Source: JAADHX01 sp964569385 (GTDB lineage: Bacteria > Actinomycetota > Acidimicrobiia > Acidimicrobiales > Poriferisodalaceae). From it: DNA of 64,000 bases. The stretch lies in NCBI GenBank assembly GCA_964569385.1, contig CAZMUM010000020.1, forward strand, positions 25,704 to 89,703, written 5' to 3'. The notes beneath the pieces are model-generated. The model did not search any database and was not told where the DNA came from. It saw only the letters and a list, made by a program, of their open reading frames with translations. This document shows, piece by piece, positions 8,572-17,577 of this stretch. The translations under genes were made by a program, and so were the position numbers. Each line of letters starts with the position of its first letter. The stretch's first letter is position 1.

Positions 8572-8913
8572 ATGGATAATGCCGACGACAACTCAGGGCC
8601 CGGCGACGACATCGTTGGGCAACTGTCTGATGCCGCCCGCGATCTAATCGGCGCGGGCCGGGCGTTGCTCGACGGTGCCGAACGCTTACTCGACCAGTCC
8701 GGTCAAAGGACCGACGGCGCCACCGTCGAGCAGACGGTCCAGCGCTGGGTACAACTCGGTCAGGCTGCGGTCGCCGGCTTTGTCGAAGAGTCGGGTTCGA
8801 GCCCCAAGCCGACCACATCGGACCAGAAAGTGCCAGCCGATGAGTCACAGCCCATCGTGGGTATCTCGATCACCGACCTACGCGACGATCCAAACGACGG
8901 AGGTGGGCCATGA
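8572..8913 (+). CDS. Small acidic protein, unknown
   Basis: 113 residues, ATGA overlap with the ROK gene that follows. An Asp-rich start is followed by an amphipathic helix (IVGQLSDAARDLIGAGRALLDGAERLLDQ) and a second helix (VEQTVQRWVQLGQAAVAGFVEE), then a disordered acidic tail. No known domain. Similar short proteins sit next to ArsA-like ATPases and ROK kinases in actinobacteria, as far as I recall, but no function is known. Confidence 0.65.
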   Translation: MDNADDNSGPGDDIVGQLSDAARDLIGAGRALLDGAERLLDQSGQRTDGATVEQTVQRWVQLGQAAVAGFVEESGSSPKPTTSDQKVPADESQPIVGISITDLRDDPNDGGGP

Positions 8914-9872
8914 CGTCGATCGGGCTGACAGCCGGTGTTCATATAGCCACATCTAAGTGTGTTGCTGTTGTTATCGATGGTGATGGGGCGGTACTGGCCC
9001 AGAGCCGGGTCGACACACCACGCGGAACAACAGAACTACTCGACGTTGTTGAGGCGATCTGTACCGAGTTGATCACCGTTGTTGGTGCTGTCGACAGCGT
9101 CGGGGTTGGTGTGGCCGGACAGTTGGACCTCAGCGGTCGCATGGCCTTTTCACCAAATCTCGATCTTGGCGATGTGCCGCTTCTTCAGCTGTTGGAGACC
9201 CGCCTGGACCGACCAATTGTTATCGACAACGACGCCAACCTCGCGGCGATGGCAGAGCTCGAGTGGGGTATTGCCCGTGGCATCTCCAACGCTGTTCTGA
9301 TCACGGTTGGTTCGGGGTTTGGCAATGCGCTCATCATCGACGGTGCCGTGAGACGCGGCGCTTTCGGCATGGCCGGCGAACTTGGGCACACGATGATCAA
9401 CCCATCAGGGCCGGAGTGCAGTTGCGGCAGCCGTGGTTGCCTCGAGGTGTACACCAGTGGGCGAGGACTCGACTGGATGGCACGCCAGGCCGCCATCGCT
9501 GGGCTAACGCCACAGCTATTGACCTTGGCTGGCGGCGACGCCGAGAATGTGCAAGGCGAACACGTTATGCGCGGCGCCAGAAACAACGACCCCGGAGCGA
9601 TATCGATCCTAGATCAGTTCGCGTTCTGGATGGCCGTGGGGCTCTCCAACGCGGTAGCGCTTCTCGATCCAGAGCTCGTGATCCTTGGCGGCGACATGGC
9701 CGACGACTGGGACCTATACGGCCATCTGGTGCGGGCTCACCATGAACGCTTGGTCCTCGCCGGCAAGCACCGCCCGCCGTTACGCATCGAGATCGGCGCT
9801 CTGGGCCAACAGGCGGGTGCGCTCGGCGCGGCTCTACTGGCCAGGACGACGGCATTAGCGAGTTCTGGGTAG
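8910..9872 (+). CDS. ROK-family sugar kinase (glucokinase-like)
   Basis: 320 residues. ASKHA fold: phosphate-1-like N-terminus GLTAGVHIATSKCVAVVIDG (degenerate relative to DIGGTK), catalytic IDNDANLAAMAELEWG, GELGHTMI, and the ROK zinc motif CSCGSRGCLEVY. Adenosine-site motif VALLDPELVILGGDMADD. The intact zinc cysteines fit a catalytically competent hexokinase-type enzyme, though the altered phosphate loop makes substrate and activity uncertain. It is translationally coupled to the small acidic protein upstream. Confidence 0.84.
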   Translation: MTSIGLTAGVHIATSKCVAVVIDGDGAVLAQSRVDTPRGTTELLDVVEAICTELITVVGAVDSVGVGVAGQLDLSGRMAFSPNLDLGDVPLLQLLETRLDRPIVIDNDANLAAMAELEWGIARGISNAVLITVGSGFGNALIIDGAVRRGAFGMAGELGHTMINPSGPECSCGSRGCLEVYTSGRGLDWMARQAAIAGLTPQLLTLAGGDAENVQGEHVMRGARNNDPGAISILDQFAFWMAVGLSNAVALLDPELVILGGDMADDWDLYGHLVRAHHERLVLAGKHRPPLRIEIGALGQQAGALGAALLARTTALASSG

Positions 9873-9888
9873 CACAGGAGTTCCGACT

Positions 9889-11001
9889 ATGAGTGGATCT
9901 AATGGACGGCCATGGTTGTGGATAGCGGGTGGAGCAGTGGTTGCGCTGGTTGTGGCCACGGGTGTGTTGTTAACCGTTGCGCTCGTCGCCGCGCCCCGTT
10001 CGATCGAGGAATCGTCGGTCGAGGTGGAGTTCGCCGCGACTACTACTCCGACTAATGCAGGCTCGACCGACAGTGGACCATCCGGTGGCGGTCAGAGGCT
10101 CGATACCTGCGGCGACTACCACGTGGAAGATATTGGCTTTGGCGATCTTGTGCCGATGTTGTCGACGTCTCGTTTCGGCCCTCCTACCGAGCTGCTACTT
10201 GCCAACGACGACGAGTTGGTGACGGTCACTGGCGCTCAACCAGTTAGTGAACGACGGTTGTTTGTAAGTCCCGATGTTTTGGTCGACCGTAGGTGTGAGG
10301 CCGAGGTAGTGGTCGTTGTGCTCACCGTAACGAGTGCAGTCCGAACCAATGAACTCACCACTGGCGATCGCGTCGAGGTGGTGTTGTCGCCTCTGGGGCG
10401 TCGGAACCTCGAAACGATTCTGGCTGGAGAAGCGAAGGTTGTCTTGAGTCTGTACCGCGCCACGACCGATGGTGCCGAAGGCTTGTGGGGTGTGCGTTTT
10501 GAGGAGTTTGGAGTTCTAGCCGTCGATGGAGTCAATGTCGCTGCTGTCGAGACGCTAAAACCCAGATATGCGTCGGTTGCCGACCTGCGTCTGGTTGTCG
10601 ATGAGGGCTCAGTCCTCGAATCTCGGGCCGTGCCGTATTCGCTCGATCAGCCGCCAGTCGACTCGATTGTCGAGGGCGACATCGATGTTCCAGGCGATCT
10701 TGTCGTCGGCGAACTGACTCCCATTGTGGTAAGTGGCCTCGGTGGTGGCACGGCGTGGTTGGTTACCTGTCGCCAAGATGCTCCAGATGGAGCTTCGATC
10801 AACGAAACCTGTGATCTGGCAACGATCCAGCACGAGTTGTCGTACCTAGGCCCAACGACTTTGCCTTATCGGCCGCCAGCTTCGATCCAGCTGTCGGACG
10901 GAGCGTTTTCGTGTGTTGACGGTCCTGGGTGTGCCGTAACGGTGGCGCTGACCCAGAACATTGGCGTGAGAGCTACGGGCATTCTCGATTTCGCCGGGTA
11001 G
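9889..11001 (+). CDS. Membrane-anchored exported protein, unknown
   Basis: 370 residues. An N-terminal transmembrane anchor (WLWIAGGAVVALVVATGVLLTV is cut short here; hydrophobic residues ~9-34) is followed by a Thr/Ser/Gly-rich linker and a large extracytoplasmic beta-rich region with few cysteines. The order suggests a type II membrane protein. No catalytic motif recognised. It follows the ROK gene by 16 bp and may be co-transcribed with it; ilvD downstream appears to have its own promoter. Confidence 0.7.
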   Translation: MSGSNGRPWLWIAGGAVVALVVATGVLLTVALVAAPRSIEESSVEVEFAATTTPTNAGSTDSGPSGGGQRLDTCGDYHVEDIGFGDLVPMLSTSRFGPPTELLLANDDELVTVTGAQPVSERRLFVSPDVLVDRRCEAEVVVVVLTVTSAVRTNELTTGDRVEVVLSPLGRRNLETILAGEAKVVLSLYRATTDGAEGLWGVRFEEFGVLAVDGVNVAAVETLKPRYASVADLRLVVDEGSVLESRAVPYSLDQPPVDSIVEGDIDVPGDLVVGELTPIVVSGLGGGTAWLVTCRQDAPDGASINETCDLATIQHELSYLGPTTLPYRPPASIQLSDGAFSCVDGPGCAVTVALTQNIGVRATGILDFAG

Positions 11002-11019
11002 CGAATCGACGCAGGGGCG

Positions 11020-11025
11020 TACAAT
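11020..11025 (+). promoter_or_regulatory. TACAAT -10 box for a leaderless ilvD transcript
   Basis: TACAAT is followed by 7 nt and then the ilvD ATG at 11033, with no Shine-Dalgarno. A -10 at this distance puts the transcription start at or next to the A of ATG. No good -35 is seen at the expected spacing. One of about nine cases in the window. Confidence 0.5.
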
Positions 11026-11032
11026 CACGCCT

Positions 11033-12889
11033 ATGCCAGAGCTTCGATCCAAAACGACTACTCACGGCCGCAACATGGCCGGAGCCCGCGCCTTGTGGCG
11101 GGCCACGGGAATGACCGACGACGATTTCGATAAGCCGATAATCGCCGTAGCCAACTCCTTCACCCAGTTTGTGCCCGGCCACGTTCACCTCAAAGACATG
11201 GGCCAACTCGTTGCTCGCGAGATCGAGGCCGCCGGTGCGGTAGCTAAGGAATTCAACACCATCGCTATCGACGACGGCATTGCTATGGGTCACGGCGGCA
11301 TGCTTTACAGCTTGCCAAGCCGCGATCTCATCGCTGATTCGGTCGAGTACATGGTTCAGGCTCATTGCGCCGATGCCCTTGTCTGTATCTCGAACTGCGA
11401 CAAGATCACCCCAGGCATGCTCATGGCGGCAATGCGACTGAACATCCCGGCCATCTTCGTGTCGGGCGGCCCCATGGAAGCTGGGAAGACTCGGCTGGCC
11501 GGAACCGAGGTCAAGGTCGATCTCATTTCGGCCATGATGTCGGCTGGTGACCGCGACGTGTCCGACGAAGACGTGGCCTCTATCGAACGCTCGGCGTGTC
11601 CGACGTGTGGGTCGTGTTCGGGAATGTTCACCGCCAACTCCATGAACTGCCTCACCGAGGCTCTCGGGCTGTCTTTGCCTGGCAACGGAACAATGCTGGC
11701 CACACACGCCGATCGCGAGGGGTTGTTCCTCGAAGCCGGGCGCACCATCGTCGACGCGGCCAAGAGGTATTACTTCAAAGACGACGACTCGGTCTTGCCT
11801 CGCAACATCGCCACCAGAGGTGCGTTCGTTAACGCCATGGCAGTCGACATTGCCATGGGTGGAAGCACCAACACCGTTCTGCACCTACTGGCTGCGGCCG
11901 AGGAGGGCGGCATCGACTACACAATGACCGACATGGACGAGCTGTCTCGCAAGGTGCCAAACCTTTGCAAGGTGGCGCCTTCTACACCTGAGTACCACGT
12001 CGAAGATGTGCACCGTGCCGGCGGCATTTTTGCCATTCTTGGCGAACTCGATCGGGCCGGCCTGATCGACACCTCCCAGTCGACCGTGCATGCCGACACC
12101 CTTCAGGCGGCGATAGATCAGTGGGACATCATGAGGCCCACTGCTACTGACGATGCCCGCAACTTCTTCCTCGCGGGCCCGGCTGGAATCCCCACCCAGG
12201 TGGCGTTTAGCCAGTCGACCCGATGGCCTTCGCTCGACACCGACCGCGTGGGTGGATGTATCCGTTCTATCGACAACGCCTACTCAAGCGAGGGCGGGCT
12301 GGCGGTGTTGTCAGGGAACGTGGCCGAGGCCGGCTGCATTGTCAAAACTGCTGGCGTCGACGAGTCGATCTGGAAGTTCACCGGTCCGGCCAAGGTGTTC
12401 GAAAGCCAAGAGGCTGCCATGGAAGGTGTGCTCGACGAAGCCATGGTGGTTGCCGGCGATGTGGTGGTGGTGCGCTACGAGGGGCCAAAAGGCGGCCCGG
12501 GCATGCAGGAGATGTTGTACCCGACCACCTACATCAAGTCGCGTGGTCTCGGTGCGGAGTGCGCCTTGCTGACCGATGGCCGGTTCTCGGGAGGTACGGC
12601 CGGCTTGTCGATCGGTCACGTCTCGCCAGAGGCCGCTGAGGGTGGCCTGATTGGTCTGATCGAAGACGGCGACCAGATCGAGATCGACATCCCAAACCGG
12701 TCGATCAACCTGCTGGTCGAAGATGCCGAGATCGACCGCCGCCGCCAAACCCAAGCCGACCGTGGTGCCGATGCCTGGACGCCAATCGACCGCGAGCGCG
12801 TCGTATCGCCCGCACTCCAGGCCTATGCGGCCATGACCACGTCGGCGGCCCGAGGCGCAGTGCGCGACGTCAGCCAGATCAACCGCTGA
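11033..12889 (+). CDS. ilvD: Dihydroxy-acid dehydratase
   Basis: 618 residues, usual length for the long IlvD form. It dehydrates 2,3-dihydroxy-isovalerate or -3-methylvalerate in branched-chain amino acid synthesis using an Fe-S cluster and Mg. Motifs: start region SKTTTHGRNMAGARALWRAT, SNCDKITPGMLMA, CPTCGSCSGMFTANSMN (cluster cysteines), GGSTNTVLHLLA, and C-terminal GLGAECALLTDGRFSGGT. All key residues are present and the gene is intact. Other ilv genes are not in the window. Probably leaderless (TACAAT 7 nt before ATG). Confidence 0.96.
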   Translation: MPELRSKTTTHGRNMAGARALWRATGMTDDDFDKPIIAVANSFTQFVPGHVHLKDMGQLVAREIEAAGAVAKEFNTIAIDDGIAMGHGGMLYSLPSRDLIADSVEYMVQAHCADALVCISNCDKITPGMLMAAMRLNIPAIFVSGGPMEAGKTRLAGTEVKVDLISAMMSAGDRDVSDEDVASIERSACPTCGSCSGMFTANSMNCLTEALGLSLPGNGTMLATHADREGLFLEAGRTIVDAAKRYYFKDDDSVLPRNIATRGAFVNAMAVDIAMGGSTNTVLHLLAAAEEGGIDYTMTDMDELSRKVPNLCKVAPSTPEYHVEDVHRAGGIFAILGELDRAGLIDTSQSTVHADTLQAAIDQWDIMRPTATDDARNFFLAGPAGIPTQVAFSQSTRWPSLDTDRVGGCIRSIDNAYSSEGGLAVLSGNVAEAGCIVKTAGVDESIWKFTGPAKVFESQEAAMEGVLDEAMVVAGDVVVVRYEGPKGGPGMQEMLYPTTYIKSRGLGAECALLTDGRFSGGTAGLSIGHVSPEAAEGGLIGLIEDGDQIEIDIPNRSINLLVEDAEIDRRRQTQADRGADAWTPIDRERVVSPALQAYAAMTTSAARGAVRDVSQINR

Positions 12890-13116
12890 GGTCTGTGACC
12901 TGAGCCGATTCGATTCATCTGCTGATGCAGTTTCGATCGACCTTTTCGCGTGTGTATGTCGTGGTCAGCTTCGTTGATGCGGCTGCTCTTGCTTGACAGC
13001 TTCCCGTTGGGCTTGGTGTCGAAGAACATGATGGCCGCGGTGTCGTCGCCACCTCGATTGTTGTTCAGAAGGCGCTAAGGCCCGCTTGGGTTCCAGCGCG
13101 GGTTGGCCTGTCCGCG
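12890..13116. other. Intergenic stretch between ilvD and the gap-broken gene
   Basis: 227 bp with only short overlapping open frames on both strands and no recognisable domain, RNA or repeat. It may hold the promoter of the following gene, but I see no convincing box. Confidence 0.4.
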
Positions 13117-14357
13117 GTGTTTGCAGAGCACCTGGCGTTCGTCGAGCGGCCACGTGAGGTCGACGTTGTACGGCAGGGTTTCTCGCTGCTGCACATAGCG
13201 TCGCCGTCGCTGTTGTTTCGTGTCGGGTCGCTTGTTTCGCCGTACCGGGTAGAGCGGGCGTCGTGTTCCATTGTGGATACTGCTGACGGCATCACGGTCA
13301 CGGGTGAAACGTCAATGAAGTTGAACCGAGGGCCGGAGCTGCCATCGAATTGGGCTGACACTGCAAGCCTCCGAAGGGTCCGTTTGCACAACTTTGTGCC
13401 GCCGAAACGAACCTCTGGCCCACTTCGGGTGTATCGGGGGGTGCTCAAGAACTGGTCGCCGGAACCGCTGTTCATCGACTCGTTTGGCAGCGGCCTGCTC
13501 GGAGAGGGGTTAGGCGAACTCGAGCCGGTAACCGCGTTCGAGGTAACAATTGCCGTGTTGGCTCTTGGCATCTCGGGAACTGTCGCTCCTGCGCCGTGGN
13601 NNNNNNNNNNNNNNNNNNNNNNNNNNNNNNNNNNNNNNNNNNNNNNNNNNNNNNNNNNNNNNNNNNNNNNNNNNNNNNNNNNNNNNNNNNNNNNNNNNNA
13701 ACAATTGCCGTGTTGGCTCTTGGCATCTCGGGAACTGTCGCTCCTGCGCCGTGGAACGCTGTTTGCTGGCTCTTGGTTGGTCTTGTTCTCGTGCAGGTGC
13801 TGATAGCACTGCTTGCTGTGCACGTGGCCTACGACCGGTCTCGGCTGTACCAGGCCTTCTGGATAGGTGAAGATCCATGTGAACTTCTTCTCGTAACCGC
13901 TGGATTCGATCGAACGACGAAGCATCTCCTAGCGGCGGGACATTCGGTGAATGTGCGCGACCTGCACAGCGAGTTGCCTTCTCTCACCCGTTCACTGCGG
14001 CGGGCCGTCCGGAGTCACGCCGACCGCCCTGCCGCTTCTGGAATGGGCGACCCCGGAGGAGCCGACCTTGTTCTGTTCATGCTGTCGGCCCATGAGTTGC
14101 GCGACTCGGCCATGAGGGTCGATGAGTTCGAGCGGGCCAGAGAGTGTGTTGGCCCGAACGGTCGAGTTCTTGTGGTTGAGTACATTCGCGGTTTGGGAGT
14201 CTGGCTAGCGTTCGGACCAGCAGCGGGGCACTTCTTTGCGCTGAGAACGTGGGAAACCACGGCTGCGCAAGCCAGCCTTCGGATTCACGCCATCGAGCAG
14301 GTTGCTCCATTCGTTTCATGCTTGGAGCTCAGACCAGGCGCACCTGCGGTTGCGTAG
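13117..14357 (+). CDS. Membrane-anchored class I methyltransferase-like protein, interrupted by a scaffold gap
   Basis: The frame is open from GTG 13117 to the gap, and from the gap to 14357, but in different frames as printed. If the duplicated 55 bp and the 100 N are collapsed (155 bases removed), the two frames join exactly, giving ~361 residues. The N-terminal ~135 residues are a beta-rich domain, then two hydrophobic helices (TIAVLALGISGTVA and WLLVGLVLVQVLIALLAV), then a Rossmann-like part: CELLLVTAGFDRTTKHLLAAG, ADLVLFMLSAHELRDSAMR and VGPNGRVLVVEYIRG. This resembles SAM-dependent methyltransferases, though the glycine motif I is weak. The start is uncertain. Confidence 0.6.
13545..13754. 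other. Scaffold gap (100 N) flanked by identical 55-bp ends
   Basis: Bases 13545-13599 and 13700-13754 are identical; 13600-13699 are exactly 100 N. A 55-base overlap of contig ends equals a common de Bruijn k-mer length, so this looks like two contigs that were scaffolded but not merged. Collapsing restores one reading frame through the gap, which supports an artefact over a real tandem repeat. Confidence 0.9.
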
Positions 14358-14394
14358 CTTGCCGCGGGCCACGCGTTCGGCGGCGCGACCTTGG

Positions 14395-15051
14395 CTACTC
14401 GATGCCGTGCTCGAGCGCGTAACGGATCAGCTCTTGTTTCTTCGACAGGTGGAGCTTGGCCAGGATGTTTCTGGTGTGGTTCTCGACCGTCTTTGGCGAG
14501 ATGAACAACACTTCGCCAATCTCGCGATAGGTCGAACCCTTGGCGACCTGGCGCAACACCTCGCGCTCGCGGTCGGTGAGTGCCCCGTCGGCGCCGTCAG
14601 CTTGTTTGAGCCGTCGGAACTCAGACAAGACGAGCGATGCCAACGAAGGCGAAAACACCGGTTCACCGGCTGCGGCCCGAACCAAGGCGCTGCGTAGCTC
14701 GTGCGAATCGGTCGACTTGGTTAGATACCCAACCGCGCCGGCAGCAACCGCCTCCAGAACGTCGCGTTCGGCCTCCGACACAGTAAGGATCACGATCTTG
14801 GTGGCCTCGCCGCGCTCGGTAACGACACGTTGGCCGCCACCGTCTGGCATGTGCAGGTCGCACAGCACCAGATCGGGTTCGGCCCGGTCGATTTCGGCAA
14901 TCGCGTCTGGCGCGTTTGCGGCTTCGCCAACCACCTCAAACTGGTGGCCTAGGTCGGCTCGAACCCCTGACAGCCAGATCGAGTGATCGTCTGCGATTAC
15001 GACGCGGATAGGTCGTTTCTCGTTTGCGTCACTCGCAGCGGCGTCGGTCAT
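14395..15051 (-). CDS. NarL/FixJ-type response regulator
   Basis: 218 residues from ATG 15051, which overlaps the kinase stop (ATGA); an in-frame GTG at 15060 is less likely. Receiver domain: VVIADDHSIW with the acidic pair, DLVLCDLHMPDGGG with the phospho-Asp, TVSEAE and GYLTKSTDS with the conserved Lys. C-terminal LuxR HTH: LTDREREVLRQVAKGSTYREIGEVLFISPKTVENHTRNI. It is the partner of the kinase directly upstream and is probably a DNA-binding activator. Targets cannot be read from sequence. Confidence 0.93.
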   Translation of the reverse strand: MTDAAASDANEKRPIRVVIADDHSIWLSGVRADLGHQFEVVGEAANAPDAIAEIDRAEPDLVLCDLHMPDGGGQRVVTERGEATKIVILTVSEAERDVLEAVAAGAVGYLTKSTDSHELRSALVRAAAGEPVFSPSLASLVLSEFRRLKQADGADGALTDREREVLRQVAKGSTYREIGEVLFISPKTVENHTRNILAKLHLSKKQELIRYALEHGIE

Positions 15052-16127
15052 GGCACCCACAGTTCTACTTCGGTTCCGTGTCCGGGCTTCGAGCTGATGG
15101 TGACTCGACCGCCAACCTCGGTGATCCGTCGCCGAATTGAGTGCTCGAGACCGCGGCCGTGGCTCGGTTGAGATACATCGAAGCCAACTCCATTGTCGTT
15201 CACGGTGCAGTAGACGCCAGATTCATCGGGTTCGGCGAAAAGACTGATCCGATCGCCGCCACCGTGTTTGGCCGCGTTGGTTAGCGCCTCCTTCGCGGCG
15301 CCAACGATGGCTTCGCCAACCGATGCCGATGGTTCCGGCAGGTCGTCGGCAAGCACAACCGCAACCTCGACCTTCTCGCGACGCTCGATCTCGGCTGCCG
15401 CAGCCCGCAACGATGCGACAAATCCGGTTGGCGCGCTGGGCGCATCGTAGAGGTAGCGGCGGAGATCTCGTTCCTGATCCTTGGCCAAAGAACGAAGGTC
15501 GGCATCTTCGGATCGGCGCTGCACTACTGCGAGGGTCTGAAGAACGCCGTCGTGCAGGACCCTGCCCATCTCTTCGCGGGCTCGGGCCGATGAGATTTCG
15601 GCCTCGGCTTGGCGCATGACCCGCGCCACGGCAGCGCCCGAGATAGCGGCCAGAACCAACAGCGCACTCTTCGACGCACTCGACACAGTCCACTGAAAAT
15701 CATCACGCAACAGGGACTCTCCGGCGAAGCTGGCCACCGAAAGCAACACCGCAGCTGTCACCGCGTGTGTCAGCCCGTAGGCCAGTGCCACTGCGATGAC
15801 ACCCGCCGCAGGCCAGGCCCACGGCAGTGACTGCTCGCGACCCACGTTGTAGACCCAGGCATCAGCGATTAACAGGCAGCCCCCAAGGACGACTTCGACG
15901 CCGGCGAGCCTGCGCCGGCGTGCCGGAGTGAATGCAGCGCCCAGGGTCCGCAGCGCTGCGACTGTAAGCACCGTCGCCAGCCCAAGGCCCACGATGCCGA
16001 CCCACAGCTGGTCGCTGTGGTCTCTTTCCACTACGAGACCCACCCAGGCCCACACCAGGGCCCACGATCGAAAAGCGACGAGACCTCTGGCCATGCCCTG
16101 GTCGAGAGTTGCCACAGGCGTCGTCAT
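15048..16127 (-). CDS. NarX/DesK-type sensor histidine kinase
   Basis: 359 residues from ATG 16127; longer in-frame starts run into the neighbouring gene. The N-terminal ~150 residues hold about six membrane helices without a large extracellular loop, so the signal may be membrane-borne. HisKA_3 phospho-acceptor: EEMGRVLHDGVLQTLAVVQRR. ATPase: EALTNAAKHGGG (N box), VNDNGVGFD (G1), HGRGLEHSIRRRI (G2). A TACGCT hexamer lies 7 nt upstream of the ATG, so it may start a leaderless transcript independent of the acyltransferase gene 30 bp upstream. Confidence 0.92.
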   Translation of the reverse strand: MTTPVATLDQGMARGLVAFRSWALVWAWVGLVVERDHSDQLWVGIVGLGLATVLTVAALRTLGAAFTPARRRRLAGVEVVLGGCLLIADAWVYNVGREQSLPWAWPAAGVIAVALAYGLTHAVTAAVLLSVASFAGESLLRDDFQWTVSSASKSALLVLAAISGAAVARVMRQAEAEISSARAREEMGRVLHDGVLQTLAVVQRRSEDADLRSLAKDQERDLRRYLYDAPSAPTGFVASLRAAAAEIERREKVEVAVVLADDLPEPSASVGEAIVGAAKEALTNAAKHGGGDRISLFAEPDESGVYCTVNDNGVGFDVSQPSHGRGLEHSIRRRITEVGGRVTISSKPGHGTEVELWVP

Positions 16128-16134
16128 CCAGATC

Positions 16135-16140
16135 AGCGTA
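16135..16140 (-). promoter_or_regulatory. TACGCT -10-like box before the histidine kinase
   Basis: Read on the minus strand, TACGCT is separated from the kinase ATG (16127) by 7 nt, with no Shine-Dalgarno, the same layout as at ilvD and trkA. Confidence 0.4.
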
Positions 16141-16156
16141 GGGCAGGCTGGTCGGT

Positions 16157-17521
16157 TCAAGCAGAGGTCGTAGAGCGACTCGGGCTCAGCACCAGGTGCC
16201 ACGCAACTACGAGGACGATGCAGCCGATGAGAGCCGTTGACGCATTGCCATCCGACCAAGCCTTGAGCGCCGTAGATACAACAAGCGCCACTCCGACCGT
16301 TGAGGCTGGGCCGAGGCTCCACGGAGCGACGCCCCCCAGAAGGGCTCGACGCTCGACTCGACCAAACATGGCCACAAGCCCAACGAGACTCACGGCACTT
16401 ATCGCAACGTGAGGCAGCTTCTGAACCCACCACGAGCTGGTGCCGACATCGGCGGTCGGTATCCAACCCAGCTTCCATACCGCAGCAGTACCAATCACGG
16501 CGGCGGTCATATGCCACAGGTACACCGACATGGCCATCGAATTGCCACCGACAACACCGGTCCAGGCGCGTTGACCGGCGCCCTTGGAACTGAGGAATCG
16601 AGTCACCGCCGGAGCCGCCCAGATTGCTGTGGTGCTGTAGGCGAAGCCAAACAGAAGCAGGGCTAACGAGGGCGGATGAGTGGGGGAGTTGGCCAAGCCT
16701 GGAAAGTGCACCATGGACACGGGCCAAGGGCCAAAGGCAACAGCAGACACTGCCGCTAACCACGAGGACGCGGCAACGGCGGCCATGGTGCGGCCCATCG
16801 GGAGTAGCCCGTCACGCCACGCGAAACCGAGAGTCTGGAACATCAACCAGCCAAGTACCCAGTTGAGCTGAGGAAGCAAAGGAACCTCAGCGAACCTGGC
16901 GACTTCGAGGCTCAGGAAAGTTGCCACCATGATGGCGCCGACTCGACCAGGGCTACGACGGAAGTGGGGGAGAAGATACGGGGCGATGGCAGTATCGATC
17001 GTGTAGTTCGCCAGAAACCACAACGGGATGGCGGCGCCAACCAATCCTGCGCTCGCCAGAGCCATTTGGCCGCTGATTGCCCCAACCGTCATGAGGACCA
17101 GCCAAGTTGTGGCCAGTGCGACGGCGGGGGCGACCATGCGTCTGAGGCGGATAGCAATCCACTCAGCCGAGTTGCCCGAGCCGCGGGTGTTGTGTGAGTC
17201 GAGCGACATAGCCGACGCGAACCCGCCAACCACGAAGAACAGAGGCATGACCTGGAAAAACCAGGTGATCCACGCCATCGACGGTGCTAGCTCGAGTGCG
17301 TTGCCGCCGACAATGTTTCCGTCGGAATCGAGCCAGATGGCGATGGCGGCCCAATGGCCAAGGGCAACGGCCAACATCGCGAGCGCCCGATAGGCATCGA
17401 CGGCCCGATTGCGATCTGGGCGAGCCGCGGCCGCCAGGTCGCTAGCTTTTGGCCGGGTGGCCGAAGTGTTTACGTGAGTCGGAGCAGTGCGGTTTGTCAT
17501 GCACTCATTGAGCGACATCAC
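16157..17521 (-). CDS. Acyltransferase-3 family membrane protein (OafA/YrhL type)
   Basis: 454 residues, about ten membrane helices. Family signature at the first helix: RNRAVDAYRALAMLAVALGHW, with the conserved Arg and His, then FFVVGGFASAMSL and WFLANYTIDTAIAPYL. These enzymes O-acetylate (or acylate) cell-surface glycans or lipids from cytoplasmic acyl donors. The start could be at the first or second of closely spaced Met codons (GTG-ATG at 17521-17518). It sits between the YceI fusion gene and the two-component system on the same strand. Confidence 0.88.
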   Translation of the reverse strand: MMSLNECMTNRTAPTHVNTSATRPKASDLAAAARPDRNRAVDAYRALAMLAVALGHWAAIAIWLDSDGNIVGGNALELAPSMAWITWFFQVMPLFFVVGGFASAMSLDSHNTRGSGNSAEWIAIRLRRMVAPAVALATTWLVLMTVGAISGQMALASAGLVGAAIPLWFLANYTIDTAIAPYLLPHFRRSPGRVGAIMVATFLSLEVARFAEVPLLPQLNWVLGWLMFQTLGFAWRDGLLPMGRTMAAVAASSWLAAVSAVAFGPWPVSMVHFPGLANSPTHPPSLALLLFGFAYSTTAIWAAPAVTRFLSSKGAGQRAWTGVVGGNSMAMSVYLWHMTAAVIGTAAVWKLGWIPTADVGTSSWWVQKLPHVAISAVSLVGLVAMFGRVERRALLGGVAPWSLGPASTVGVALVVSTALKAWSDGNASTALIGCIVLVVAWHLVLSPSRSTTSA

Positions 17522-17537
17522 GACGCCGAAGTCTGTC

Positions 17538-17566
17538 GGGGAAACCCCCCAAATGTATCTAGGGGG
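17538..17566 (-). terminator. Alternative G/C-run hairpins downstream of the fusion gene
   Basis: CCCCCC (17545-17550) can pair with GGGGG (17562-17566) across an AT-rich loop of about 11 nt, or instead with GGGG (17538-17541) across AAA. The two pairings are mutually exclusive. It lies in the 56-bp spacer between the YceI fusion stop and the acyltransferase start. It may terminate or modulate read-through; there is no clear U tract. Confidence 0.35.
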
Positions 17567-17577
17567 ACCCCAGGCGG

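Noticed and set aside
13065..13925. Long minus-strand open frame across the N gap
   Set aside because: The N run hides stops; the sequence is low-complexity and the plus strand gives a coherent protein once the gap is closed.
16128..16763. Extended N-terminus of the histidine kinase
   Set aside because: Overlaps the acyltransferase gene antiparallel in frame and shows no conserved kinase sequence; ATG 16127 with an upstream TACGCT box is better.
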